A stretch of 64,000 bases of DNA from Sarcocystis neurona. Its lineage: Eukaryota; Apicomplexa; Conoidasida; Eucoccidiorida; Sarcocystidae. This document shows, one piece after another, positions 45,501 through 53,429 of the stretch. Position 1 is the first letter of the stretch. Each line of letters starts with the position of its first letter. The translations under genes and the position numbers were made by a program. The notes beneath the pieces were generated by a model. It was not told where the DNA came from and searched no databases. It worked only from the letters and a program-made list of their open reading frames with translations. The stretch covers positions 4,964,019-5,028,018 of the forward strand of contig KL647289.1 of NCBI GenBank assembly GCA_000727475.1, written 5' to 3'.

Positions 45501-48500
45501 NNNNNNNNNNNNNNNNNNNNNNNNNNNNNNNNNNNNNNNNNNNNNNNNNNNNNNNNNNNNNNNNNNNNNNNNNNNNNNNNNNNNNNNNNNNNNNNNNNNN
45601 NNNNNNNNNNNNNNNNNNNNNNNNNNNNNNNNNNNNNNNNNNNNNNNNNNNNNNNNNNNNNNNNNNNNNNNNNNNNNCGGTCCTGCTGCTGCTGCCGACG
45701 GTCCTGCTGCTGCTGCCCACGGTCCTGCTGCTGCTGCCGACGGTCCTGCTGCTGCTGCTTTCTATCCAAAGTCGGCTGCTGAGCAGCTTCAGGACGTCAA
45801 GACTACAGTTGTTCCGGTAGAATCACTTCTTGTTGTTGCTGCAGAGGGCAGTCCTGCTGCTGGTTCCGCTGCTCCGGGTCTTGTGTCAGCAGACCCAGGC
45901 GCTGTTGCAGCCACTGCTGCTACTCGTGTTGCTGCCATTGCTGGTACGCATTCCACCACTGCTGCCGCACAGCCCAGAACTGCTCCTGCTGCTTCTTCTG
46001 CACGTCCCTCGTCTGCTTGCGCTCCAACGCTCCGTTATTTGGAGGGAATGACAGCAGCAGGTGTGCGAGGGCGGGTGCAGCGCCCCGCGCTTCTAGGGAA
46101 CGTCGTGCTGCAGGATGAGCAGCAGCTGCTTCAGTGCGAGAAGGCAGCGGCAGCAGAAGCAGCACAAGAGTTGTCGTTGCCTCCAGAAGCATCCGCATCA
46201 GCAGGAAGACACCTGCTTTTGGCAGCTACAGTGACAGGGCGGAGGAGGCACTGCCAGCAGGAAACAGTACCAACCGTAGCAGCGACAGGAGGACTGCTGC
46301 TTCCAGCAGCAGTTGCAGGCAAAGGACGGGGCGGCGCAGAAGCAGCAGAGAAATGCATCACAGAGGTAGCACCGCAGGGAACTGCAGAGGAGCAGAAGCA
46401 GCAGCAGGAACGGGTGGTCAGCGGGGATATATTTTCCAAGTTCTGGGATCGACGACTACCTCAGGAAACAGCAGCAAAAATGTTGAGGCTTGCAGCAGAG
46501 ACAGCGCTGGGCAGGCGAAGAACTGAGCCGGCGTCCTCACAAGCAGCAGCAGCAGCAGCAAGAGACTGTGCCCGAGCTGACGTAGCGGCAGCGACCAGCA
46601 GGCGAGCACAGGGGCGACTTCTTTTACGAGAAGCAATAGCAGCCGCAGCAGAGACACAGATCCCAAGGTCAGCAACAGGAAGAAAACAGCACTGCCAGTC
46701 GAAGTCTTCCGCGTGCAGGGCAGCAGCACCAGGGCCAAAGAAGTCGAGTCTCTCTTCCTCGTTCTTGGGCAGCCTCGAACGACTAGAGACGCTTGAACAG
46801 CAGCAGATAATCCTCCACCTTGGGAAGGCTGCCCTTGCTGACGCTCCAGTCGCTTCGGCTGCTTCCCCTGCTGCCGTTTCTCCCTCCCAACCCGCCGCTG
46901 CCCCTGCAGGTGCTGTTGCTGCTATTCTCCGCGCCGTTGCTGCTTCGTCTGGTCGGGAGACGGCTCTCACACGCACGGGCAGACAGGACGAGCACTCCCC
47001 TGTGCGCGGCTCCAGCAGCAGAAGCAGTGCGATATCCACGACAGTACCGCATGCAGCAGCAGCTGAATATAAAGGGAAGGCGATAGAAGCTTGTGCAAGT
47101 AAGCAGCCAGAGCAGATTTCGACGGTCGGCGTGCTGCCTGGGGGACAGCAACCACGTGCGGCACCACGCCGACCGACAGACGTCAAGTGCAGCTTAGAGA
47201 GCAGCAGCAGCAGCAGAGGAAGAGGAGCAGGCGAAAGTAGCAGCAGGCCAGTCAGCAGGGGCGAAATCTTCGCCAGAAGCCGCGAAGGAAGGAGCAACAG
47301 GCGATCCAAAGGCAGTGCCGGTCAGAAGAGTGGCAGCAGGACGGCAGAGGAACGGAGCAGCAGCAACAGCAGGTCTGGGAAAAGGCGCAGAAGCCGAGAC
47401 ATGGGCAGCAGCAACGAGGGGGGCAAGAGCAGCCGCCGGAACAGCAGCGGTTCGGTGGCTGCTCCGAGCACGTCGACAGTGTTCGGGTACGTCTTCCGCG
47501 CTGAGACGCGGCGCCGCAGAAGGCGCAGCAGCAGGTGTTGCAGCAGCAATATTATCGAAGAAAGAAGATGTACAGGCTGCAGCGGCAGCGACAACAGCAG
47601 CAGCGGCGGCAACCGTGTGGCAGGGATGGACGCAGCAAATTCTCTTCCTTTCTTTCTGCCGCGTCCTGCCGCAGCGACAGGAAAGCACAGCAAAGCTATT
47701 ACTGTTGCAGCTGCTGGTTCTGATACACGCCACCGCCCTTGGCAGGGCTCCAGGGAGCACACGGAGGACAGCGAGAGAACCACCGCATGTTCGCTGGATC
47801 CAGCAGCAACGCAGGCAGTCGCAGAAGCACCAGCAGCAGCAGAAGCAGCAACAGTGAAATGCGAAGAAGGTCAAGTTTTTGGAGCAATCCGACAAGCTGC
47901 TGCTGCTGAGATTGCTGCTGCTGCGACGGCAAAGACGAGTAATCTCTCTAGGCAAGCCGGGAGCGCTTTCCCGCCAAGTTTTGGCGCTGCAGGAGGAACT
48001 GCAGGCTACCGGACAGCTCACGTGGCAGCAGCAACAGCGGCATGTCTCACTGAGGCAACACCACATCCGGCAGCAGGCATTTCCCCTTTTGCGGCAGAGA
48101 CAGCAGCTGCAGCAGCAAATGCTGCAAACGCAGTAGCAAATGTGGCAGCAGGCACGAAGGCAGCACGGGCAGAAATGACAGAGGCAAGAGGACGAGAAGC
48201 AGCAGTCTGCACCGCAGTGCAACACGGCCCAGCAGCAGCAGTAGAAGCAGAAGAGGCTGTAGCTGCAGTCGGAGCTGGAGCAGACGAGGAGAATACTCGC
48301 AGAGATGCAGCTACAGTCATCAGCACAACTACAGCTCCTGGAGTAGCAGCAGCTGAAGCTGTAGCAACGGCCGCAGAAGCGGCCTCCCGTCTAGAAGCAG
48401 TCACTGCCGCAGCAGCTGCAGCAGCAAAAGAAACACCTGTGGCGGCCGTGAGAGAGACTTGTCCTTGTCGTTCAACAGGAAAAATCGACGGCCCGAGTGC

Positions 48501-50481
48501 AGCAACAGCAGCTGCAGGGCAGAATGTGCGCCCAGCGCTGATGCAGCAGGTTGCAGCTGAATCGGAAGCAACACGTGAGAAAAGCAGCAGCCAGAAGAGC
48601 AGCTTCGTAAAGCGGCTTGCGCGGCAGCAAGAGCGAACTTCCTGGCAGCTCCGAAGAGCGCTGCAGTTATTCCAGCAGCAACAGTGCCCGCGTCGGCAGC
48701 TGCACCGATGCCACTTGTCACCGCCACATCAGCAGCTGGGTCGACAGCAGCAACAGCAGCAGCAGTGGCAACAGAGGCAGGAACACGAGAAGCAGGCACA
48801 GCAGCAGTCACAGCAGCAACCCTGGCACCGGCGCAGTCGGCAGCAGCACCAGCAGGAGCTGCAGCAGCGAGAGCCCGTGCAAGCGGAGGCAGTGTCAACG
48901 CCTGAACAAGGGCAGTCTGTGGCAAAGCAGGAGAAGCAGACACAGCAGCAGCCGCAGCGAGAACAGCGGAATCTCAAGCAGCAGCACCCGGCTCAGGAGC
49001 AACAGTCTGTTCAGTGGGAGCAAAGGAGCCATAAGACGAGCCTACAGGAGCAGTCACATTACACGAAAAATGAGCAGCAACAGCAGCAGCAGCTGGAAAG
49101 ATGCCCGGGCCCTTCCGTGTCTGCGTGCCTTTCCTCAGAGGCCACGCTGGAACGACAGAAGAGCCTCAGCAGCAGAGTAGCACCGGGGAGTGGAGACGAA
49201 GACAGACGGTCTCCTCTAGCGCTCGCGGCCGCAGGAAATGGGAAAGACACTGAGGTTTCGGAGCGGCCTGCAGCAGCGGAGAGGACGGCAGCAGCAGCAG
49301 CTCAAGTGCACCCAGCGTCAGCACACGCAGAAGTAAAAGAGAAGACAGGAACACCAGCCGCAGCAAGGACAGACGCGGTGTCCACTGTGAAAGAGCCAGA
49401 GGAAGAAGTGACAGCAGCAACACATACAGGCGAGACAGCGGGTGAAAAAGCAGCAGCACGAACAGCAAACAAAAGAACTGCAGCAGCAGCAGGCTTGGCA
49501 CACGAAGTGAAGGCGGCAGCAAGTAGCAGGGTCGGTGAAGCCATGTCAGGTGCAGCAGAGCTGGCTGACTGTGAACAAAGAAGAACAGCGGCAGCAGCAG
49601 CAAGAACCACGCCGGTTTCGCCGGGGTCACCTGCAGCGGTTTGCAGATCAGCAGCGGCTCCAGCTTGGGGGGGTGGAGCAAGCGCTGGATCTGCAGAAGG
49701 CGTGGAAGCAGCAAGACAAGCGGCAGCTGAGCGCCAAGAGCCGACAGCAGGAGGGACAGCAGCAAGACACGCAGCGGGACAATGCGCAAGAAAGACAACA
49801 AGAGAGAGCGCTGCAGCAGCACAGGGAAGCGGAGGGAGAAGAAGGGACAGAAAAAGTCTAGAGGAAGGAGTAGATGAGGCGATTCTGGTAGCTGCGACAG
49901 CGACCACCGAAGATAGAGAAGAATCAGTCACCGCGGCTCCAACAGCCCTTGATGTCGCAGCAGCAGCAGGTGGTGGAGAGAGAATAACACAAGCCATCGT
50001 TGCCGCAGTAGCAGGCGCTGGGAGAACAGCAGCAGCCGCAGGGGTAGTTAAGGCAGCCTGGGGACGACGTGCGTCGATTTCTGCAGTAGATGGAAACGCT
50101 TGCAACGGCAGTGGTCAGCTGCTACAGCCTAGCCATGGCAAGCGCTCGCCGTCGGGTTTTCCTCGCAGGAGATGGCCGCAGCGGAGGCAAAGGTGCAGCG
50201 CCAGTCGTGTCAGCAACAGCAGCAGCAGCAGGCGGAGCGGAAACGGCTGCAGTAGCAGTTACGAGAGAAGGAGCAGCAGCAGCGGCAGCAGCAGGCCCAC
50301 GGCGCGCATCCGTCGTAGTGGGAGTCGGCGCAGCAGCACCGAGACACGAAGCACGAGCATCTCAAGCTGTGACGGGAAGAAGGAAACAGAGGCTGCTGCT
50401 GTTGCTGCAAGAGAGAAAACGGAAACTTGGCCGGCGACGCTGCAAGCCTACGGCAGCTTGCTCTGGTCAGCGGGAGGCTGA
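39595..50481 (+). CDS. Giant central-loop open frame (Ala/Gln/Ser-rich) between MFS helices 6 and 7
   Basis: The frame of module C stays open for about 3600 codons, across an assembly gap, to a TGA at 50481. In an MFS carrier the helix 6-7 loop is cytoplasmic. The sequence flips several times between CAG and CTG orientation, yet in the long CTG stretches (about 40560-41600, 44380-46020) this frame reads alanine (GCT), not leucine or cysteine. Scattered non-repeat islands of 20-40 residues (43021-43140, 43730-43810, 43915-44040, 44320-44405, 46420-46515, 46740-46850, 48595-48690) look protein-like. Both points favour coding. Against it, triplet repeats stay open by themselves, and no donor in the phase needed for helix 7 was found. 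Part of the region may be intron. Confidence 0.45.
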   Translation, partial: TETAAAAAPIPTQTAAATAPASRQASTPPAAAKEMKERERRILVESGFPTSQHLRKHTHRETNQLLQQEQQQQPVQLGQSRGHQERQLSQHLPQEKSQQGQQRQRDGIKGPHRQPQETHFSYNEHAYQTSALRGAKRSEWQQYHRSASERPHLHRFRASHGHADEAKPVQRAQLQSRTQTNKPRQQQWQGRQQQKVEGHQQQKQQQTSEEAKPQQQRQGQQLQERACWLWPEAQEQLASRRQSVTTGQLQVHRQLQHQLSSSPQRQQQSPSYTSGTASLESRNAFSRSAARPAGLQQEDRRRRGVLPHFYSTSSAAAVSEARLQLHDFVDAPAAAAGVHIKHTTILGPYGATAGAQEGSIAAATPRRAAAAAVAVLRINATGGIASRAGADTAAACGVTAVGAEHPKAPAVAAGNYWYSGALTADTPEAAAPQARNVAVSIEEPAASVAPGGTTLSEGVATYSGVLSASAFALGDVAVALPKACGLRALSVNYSSCSAGDVPRAAAGGGGVTRVAKAGKCAPSHLVTAAVVHSIEGASTAPISGICVCRAAVSAAPEARSNIAAAPTAVSPAAAPAAAESTAAPAAAESTAAPAAAESTAVPASGFAAALSVAAESGAAAALAADAPHPAAAAPPGTAAKQLAKKRPLLTRYAWSRLCLGSAAVAAAAEAKRHYRDGQQQQLKRLQQRKNRHPTQQQQEPEQPDQKLKEQQPRAQQRQEQQQQRGRRGAEAATTAAQGEAAGDWLMSQSLPISAMRAPGGGASFRRSCCGHDQSRSSSCNRCHNSCCSSSCHRSSISREARKRSSGSTCSSRHGSSNKRNSNSSDRGRSRNRLKRPYSSSRVKNSRQRREHSSGCRIPAGCPTAAAPGTAGAPHAAKGDSCYNPRWKGRTDSCNRSSNGSDSDNSSVDKRSSSADRGSRSADRGSSSADRLSSSAEKGSSSAEKGSSSAEKGSSSADEDSSKGRGKSSSSSRRGHPSCSTCPRAVAKCSRRSGGKVAEQSDALSLAAVRADAPTRKYACACCCSAGAAGVNHVAPTQDAEQQQAKEQVQQQQQRAEQPLRSQVVEKHGLLPILEQRLQLTQQRRPGLRPSRKPRHQPRQQQQQNVHQHRQQSGQPPQQLEQQRPQLELQEPLSRAQQQAGGQSTCEELAEFLREHPPLREALRSSSWGGVSRILPQLRPTRGLKMSSNSTNSSGSNSSSNRSGSNSNSSHSSSNSVGSSSHSSGDSNKQRCSRRDRQATFSGAPRQAEVQTLVQKERVGAYYLQQQQARKEPRRQRRGQKQQQGRQQEHAEQKPKTRHRTQQQQRQSRLQHDIQKRQRQQRLSPSPLCGPGQQRGAWHRRQKHQELQKQQRHLKPQQQQQQHPEAQEGGKEQQQAAGKRNFSSLVARIREVVDTFLRLLQRQQQRGLSSAAEARVARWKAAETAAAAAEAAAAGATAAGASWREDWVSGTLLLSSKLLHYSPPVDLLASRLRSHPLRTRRRSNNVSSCSSRSECSHSSPSSRRDGKKNSSRTATGALGNTSASPKSSAAATGDSRKPVLPTAAYEYTAATNLADVLGQQECTSNNIRTAVGTAQLVASEKEKKYFQRHTTAATSVLHALRTPTASAVAACVGEVGATVAVPAGTTCRRTTSGRRGQTAASHRTSRRESSAAGTAAPERTASAATAAAAAAPSASVEVPRRTTSPLAAAAHAGRIAKEGKAFLPGSLSAPVVPPSTKATAPSTTVAACSDAAVAFPRVADAASWDTFPDGVAYVCPGLTDAATEASNDAATGVVASCSTAVASALSRTATAAATELPALTAAAGRQTIAAATQTGSPAAPVPDSPAAAPRGSAAAETPAAAAESPGPAAAADGSVAATHGPAAAADGPAAAADGPVAATHGPAAAAHGPAAAADGXXXXXXXXXXXXXXXXXXXXXXXXXXXXXXXXXXXXXXXXXXXXXXXXXXXXXXXXXXXXXXXXXXXXXXXXXXXXXXXXXXXXXXXXXXXXXXXXXXXXXXXXXXXXXXXXXXXXXXXXXXXXXXXXXXXXXXGPAAAADGPAAAAHGPAAAADGPAAAAFYPKSAAEQLQDVKTTVVPVESLLVVAAEGSPAAGSAAPGLVSADPGAVAATAATRVAAIAGTHSTTAAAQPRTAPAASSARPSSACAPTLRYLEGMTAAGVRGRVQRPALLGNVVLQDEQQLLQCEKAAAAEAAQELSLPPEASASAGRHLLLAATVTGRRRHCQQETVPTVAATGGLLLPAAVAGKGRGGAEAAEKCITEVAPQGTAEEQKQQQERVVSGDIFSKFWDRRLPQETAAKMLRLAAETALGRRRTEPASSQAAAAAARDCARADVAAATSRRAQGRLLLREAIAAAAETQIPRSATGRKQHCQSKSSACRAAAPGPKKSSLSSSFLGSLERLETLEQQQIILHLGKAALADAPVASAASPAAVSPSQPAAAPAGAVAAILRAVAASSGRETALTRTGRQDEHSPVRGSSSRSSAISTTVPHAAAAEYKGKAIEACASKQPEQISTVGVLPGGQQPRAAPRRPTDVKCSLESSSSSRGRGAGESSSRPVSRGEIFARSREGRSNRRSKGSAGQKSGSRTAEERSSSNSRSGKRRRSRDMGSSNEGGKSSRRNSSGSVAAPSTSTVFGYVFRAETRRRRRRSSRCCSSNIIEERRCTGCSGSDNSSSGGNRVAGMDAANSLPFFLPRPAAATGKHSKAITVAAAGSDTRHRPWQGSREHTEDSERTTACSLDPAATQAVAEAPAAAEAATVKCEEGQVFGAIRQAAAAEIAAAATAKTSNLSRQAGSAFPPSFGAAGGTAGYRTAHVAAATAACLTEATPHPAAGISPFAAETAAAAANAANAVANVAAGTKAARAEMTEARGREAAVCTAVQHGPAAAVEAEEAVAAVGAGADEENTRRDAATVISTTTAPGVAAAEAVATAAEAASRLEAVTAAAAAAAKETPVAAVRETCPCRSTGKIDGPSAATAAAGQNVRPALMQQVAAESEATREKSSSQKSSFVKRLARQQERTSWQLRRALQLFQQQQCPRRQLHRCHLSPPHQQLGRQQQQQQQWQQRQEHEKQAQQQSQQQPWHRRSRQQHQQELQQREPVQAEAVSTPEQGQSVAKQEKQTQQQPQREQRNLKQQHPAQEQQSVQWEQRSHKTSLQEQSHYTKNEQQQQQQLERCPGPSVSACLSSEATLERQKSLSSRVAPGSGDEDRRSPLALAAAGNGKDTEVSERPAAAERTAAAAAQVHPASAHAEVKEKTGTPAAARTDAVSTVKEPEEEVTAATHTGETAGEKAAARTANKRTAAAAGLAHEVKAAASSRVGEAMSGAAELADCEQRRTAAAAARTTPVSPGSPAAVCRSAAAPAWGGGASAGSAEGVEAARQAAAERQEPTAGGTAARHAAGQCARKTTRESAAAAQGSGGRRRDRKSLEEGVDEAILVAATATTEDREESVTAAPTALDVAAAAGGGERITQAIVAAVAGAGRTAAAAGVVKAAWGRRASISAVDGNACNGSGQLLQPSHGKRSPSGFPRRRWPQRRQRCSASRVSNSSSSRRSGNGCSSSYERRSSSSGSSRPTARIRRSGSRRSSTETRSTSISSCDGKKETEAAAVAAREKTETWPATLQAYGSLLWSAGG
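41311..41391. repeat. Three perfect 27-bp tandem repeats
   Basis: Three identical units of 27 bp code for Ala-Ala-Pro-Ala-Ala-Ala-Glu-Ser-Thr in the giant frame. Their identity, against otherwise imperfect repeats, suggests a recent duplication. Confidence 0.85.
42315..42475. repeat. Imperfect repeat, about 21 bp (Ser-Ser-Ser-Ala-Glu-Lys-Gly)
   Basis: Units of the type AGCAGCAGTGCTGAAAAGGGC occur about seven times, the middle three identical. They code for Ser/Ala/Glu/Lys or Ser/Ala/Asp/Arg heptapeptides in the giant frame. Confidence 0.75.
43147..43275. repeat. AACAGC/CAGCGG hexamer-like repeat
   Basis: Low-complexity tract of CAG, CAACAG and CGGCAGC words coding for alternating Ser and Asn in the giant frame. 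Confidence 0.65.
45130..45762. repeat. 21-bp tandem repeat containing an assembly gap
   Basis: Units of CCTGCTGCTGCTGCCGACGG plus T are present on both sides of the gap, varying between GAC and CAC. They code for Gly-Pro-Ala-Ala-Ala-Ala-Asp/His in the giant frame. The true copy number is unknown because the array was not assembled through. Confidence 0.85.
45277..45677. other. Assembly gap (401 N)
   Basis: A run of N lies inside the 21-bp repeat. The flanking units keep the same reading frame if the stated length is taken literally, but gap length is likely an estimate. Confidence 0.95.
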
Positions 50482-51400
50482 AGCGTTACGACCGCAGCAG
50501 CAGAAAAATACCAGCAGGAACAGCTACTAGCAGTGCAGCAGGCCGGCGACAGAGTTTCAGGCAGCAGCAGCAACTGCTCCAGCACAACAGGGGCACCAGT
50601 ACGGCGTCACCACCCCAGGCGATTGAGGCAGCAGCACGCACAGCAGCGACACATTCAGCAAAAAGCAGCAGCAGGAGCAGGAGCAAGGAAAGCAGCAGCA
50701 GCAGCCTTCCTGCCGCAAGCAGCTGCAACCAGGGAGTACAAACAGCACAGCGCAGGAAGCACTGCACGAACAGTAGCTGCAACATGTGCAACAGCAACTT
50801 CAAACAAAGGCAGAAACGGAGTTACAGACAGCAACAGCAGCATCACCACGGGAATTAGGAGCAGCAGCGGAGCCATACGCAGCAGGACAGAAGCAACGAC
50901 ACACACTCACCAGCAGCAGCAGCAAAGACACCCAGACGCAGCAGAAGCAGCAGCAAAGGCACACAGACGCAGCAGAAGCAGCAGCAAAGACGCACACGCA
51001 GCACTAGCAGAAGCAGCACTGGAGTCACACTGCGTTTCGCCCACATCGCGAGGCCAGCACCTGCCCTCTGCTGCTGTTGCGTTGCTCCTTTGCAAGGGCG
51101 TCTACGCCGCTGACCGCAGATAGCAGCGTCGGCTTCGGCAGCAGCACCAACAGCAACTGCAGCACCAGCGGGTCCTGAGGCACATACTACAGCAAGGCCT
51201 ACAGAAGAAAAGAAAGCTGGGGCGACCGTGCCTCCCGAAGAGAAAGGTGTCCTAGTGTAACGTAGACCGAGAGCCTACGTGTCGCTAGCAAATTTGGAAG
51301 TCGCAGCTGCCTCATCAAAGCTACATGCAGCAACAGCAGCAGAGACAGAAACAGCAAATTACTGCAGTTTGAACAGCAGTACATTGCCCTTGATAACGTA
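50482..51400 (+). other. CAG-rich tail after the giant frame, probable intron 5' part
   Basis: CAG triplets continue beyond the TGA at 50481. Another frame (50533-51123) stays open here, reading Ala/Ser/Arg-rich sequence. As the helix 7 exon lies downstream, this stretch is probably intronic or belongs to an exon in a different phase. Confidence 0.4.
50911..51003. repeat. Repeat of about 30 bp, three copies
   Basis: Three imperfect units of 30-31 bp share the core CAGCAGCAAAGRCACMCAGA, followed by CGCAGCAGAAG. Confidence 0.7.
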
Positions 51401-51700
51401 GTTGAATATATGGATATACAGCCATATGTGCGTACACATGTATATAATATATGGATATGGACGTAAACGTATACAAATAGATGTATGCAAATAGTATTAT
51501 ATATTCACATGTGTATGTATATCAGTGTGCCTACCTTGGAGTTCCAGCGCTGAGGTATGTACGTAGAAGACAGGGATACACCTATCTCTCTCTCTCTTTG
51601 TGTAGAGGCGTAGCATACTTTTGACGCCGGCGAAAACATTTTGTCTTGACATTGCAGTGACACTCTTCTGGCACGTGAAGCACTGCGCCTGAGCCTTCGG
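51401..51700. other. TA-type microsatellite stretch in intron C/D
   Basis: AT-rich, TATATGGATA-like words are followed by a short CTCTCTCT run. It separates the CAG zone upstream from the CTG zone downstream. Confidence 0.55.
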
Positions 51701-51704
51701 GTGA

Positions 51705-52230
51705 GAGAGCGCCTGCTGCTGTTGTTGCCGCTGCTGCCGGTCTCGCTGTTGCTGGTCTTGCTGATCTTGCTGTTGCTGGTGTTGCTGCTGCTGCCACAGG
51801 TGCTACCGTTGTTCTGGCTGACTTTGTCGGCTCGCAGCAGCACCCGAGGCGGCTCCTCCTGCTTCGGCTGTTTGCTCTGCTGCTGTTTTCGTCTCGTGTT
51901 TCGGGGTCCTCTACCACTCCTGTGCAGCAGGTTCTGACCTGCTGCTGTTGTCCGTGTTACTGTTCTGCTGCTGTTATTCCTGTTGCGGCGCTCATTGCTG
52001 CTCTCCCCCCTCCCGTTGTGGCTCTTGCGGCAGATGGTGTTGGTGCTATTTCACCTGCTGGTGCGTCTGCTTGGCTCCTGCTCCTCTTGTTGTTGCTGCT
52101 GCCTTAGGTGTGCGGCTGCCTTTGCTGCTGTTGCTGCTGCTGCTTGCTGCTGCTGCTGCTGTTGCTGGTCGCTTTGTGCGACTTTGAAAATACGTGTGAG
52201 CTGTGCTGCTGCGCTTCTCTTGTGCTGCAG
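51705..52230 (+). repeat. CTG tract leading into the helix 7 exon
   Basis: Dense CTG/GTTGCTG triplets end in TTGTGCTGCAG at 52230, which serves as the acceptor of module D. Frames here read Leu- or Ala-rich but are taken as intronic because the MFS homology begins immediately after the AG. Confidence 0.6.
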
Positions 52231-52333
52231 CAACCATACGTATACTCTCCTGACTTTGGCCCTATGTTCCCTTTTCTTCGAAGTGTCGGCAATTCAGTTT
52301 TGGGCGACGCGCTTTTTTGAAGAGGAGCTGCAT
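52231..52333 (+). CDS. MFS transporter, module D: helix 7
   Basis: This 103-bp exon lies between TGTGCTGCAG and CAT then GTAAGC. It supplies the third base of a codon, then NHTYTLLTLALCSLFF and EVSAIQFWATRFFEEELH. This is the standard helix 7 pattern of spinster-like MFS carriers, with the Gln-Phe-Trp and Thr-Arg-Phe-Phe at its end. It ends in phase 0. The upstream partner must leave two bases of a codon; the giant loop frame does not show an obvious donor in that phase. Confidence 0.8.
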
Positions 52334-53000
52334 GTAAGCTTCTTGCTGGTGCTGCTGCTGCTTTTCTGCCTTTGCAACCTGCTGCTGCTATCTTCAAAAA
52401 GTGTCCTGTTGCTGTGCGAGGCCTGGTCTTTGCTTCAACAGTCTGTACGCTGCTGCTGCTGCAAGGCCCTCTGTCTCGCCTGCTGCTCCCTAACCGTGCA
52501 CCTCCTGCTACCGTCCTCCACACGTGGCTGCCACTACCCCGCTGTCGCAGCCCTTCGCCAATGAAGCTGTTCTTGCTTCTGCTGCTGTTGCGCCTCCCTC
52601 CACTGCTGCAGTACGGCTGCTGCTGTCTGTCTGTGGCTCGCTGCACTACATCACACATGCTGCTGGACCTCGGGCGCGCGCACTAGGAGCGCTTCTTCAT
52701 TGCTGCAGGACGGCTGCTGTTGTGTGTCTATGAGACGCTGCGCACCACCCCACATGCTGTTGCACCCCTCCCCTTCTAACTGTCCGTAGGAGAAAGCAGC
52801 TGTCGATTCAACTTTCGGCGAGGTCTTGCTGCTGGCGCTTCGACCTCCGGCCCTGTCGTGCTTGTGCTGCTGCTGCATCTCCAGGCAGAACTGCTGACTG
52901 CTGCGGTTCCTGCCTGCTCCTTTCCTTGACGCTCCTTCCTCGCTGTTGCACCACTTCTCTCACGCTTCCCCTCACCTGCTGCGGCTGCCAAAACAACGCC

Positions 53001-53200
53001 CTGCTGCTTCAGCTGCTACTGCTTCAGCTGCTGCTGCTTCAGCTGCTACTGCTTCAGCTGCTGCTGCTTCAGCTGCTGCTGCTTCAGCTGCTGCTGCTTC
53101 AGCTGCTACTGCTTCAGCTGCTGCTGCTTCAGCTGCTGCTGCTTCAGCTGCTGCTGCTTCAGCTGCTGCTGCTTCAGCTGCTGCTGCTTCAGCTGCTTGA
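53001..53200. repeat. 15-bp tandem repeat (CTGCTGCTTCAGCTG type)
   Basis: About thirteen units of 15 bp occur, nearly identical apart from a CTA/CTG variant. They lie in intron D/E, 0.7 kb after helix 7. Confidence 0.85.
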
Positions 53201-53429
53201 GCTTCCTGTTCCCCGCTCGGCGTTGCTGTCGCGACACCATACGTTGCTGTTTGCAGGCGGGGTTCACTTGGAGGCTGCTGCGCATTCCGCTTTGCACACA
53301 GGTCGTTGCTGCGGTCCCGACGCTCCTGCTGTCCCGTCTCCCCATCATCTGCAGTATAACGTTTACAGCGAAGATCCTCTTCAGTGTTTCCCTTGCCTAG
53401 CTCCTCCGCAGCTAGCCGTAGTTAACCCG

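Noticed and set aside
53001..53200. CRISPR-like regular array
   Set aside because: The 15-bp units are contiguous without spacers; this is a simple tandem repeat in a eukaryotic intron.
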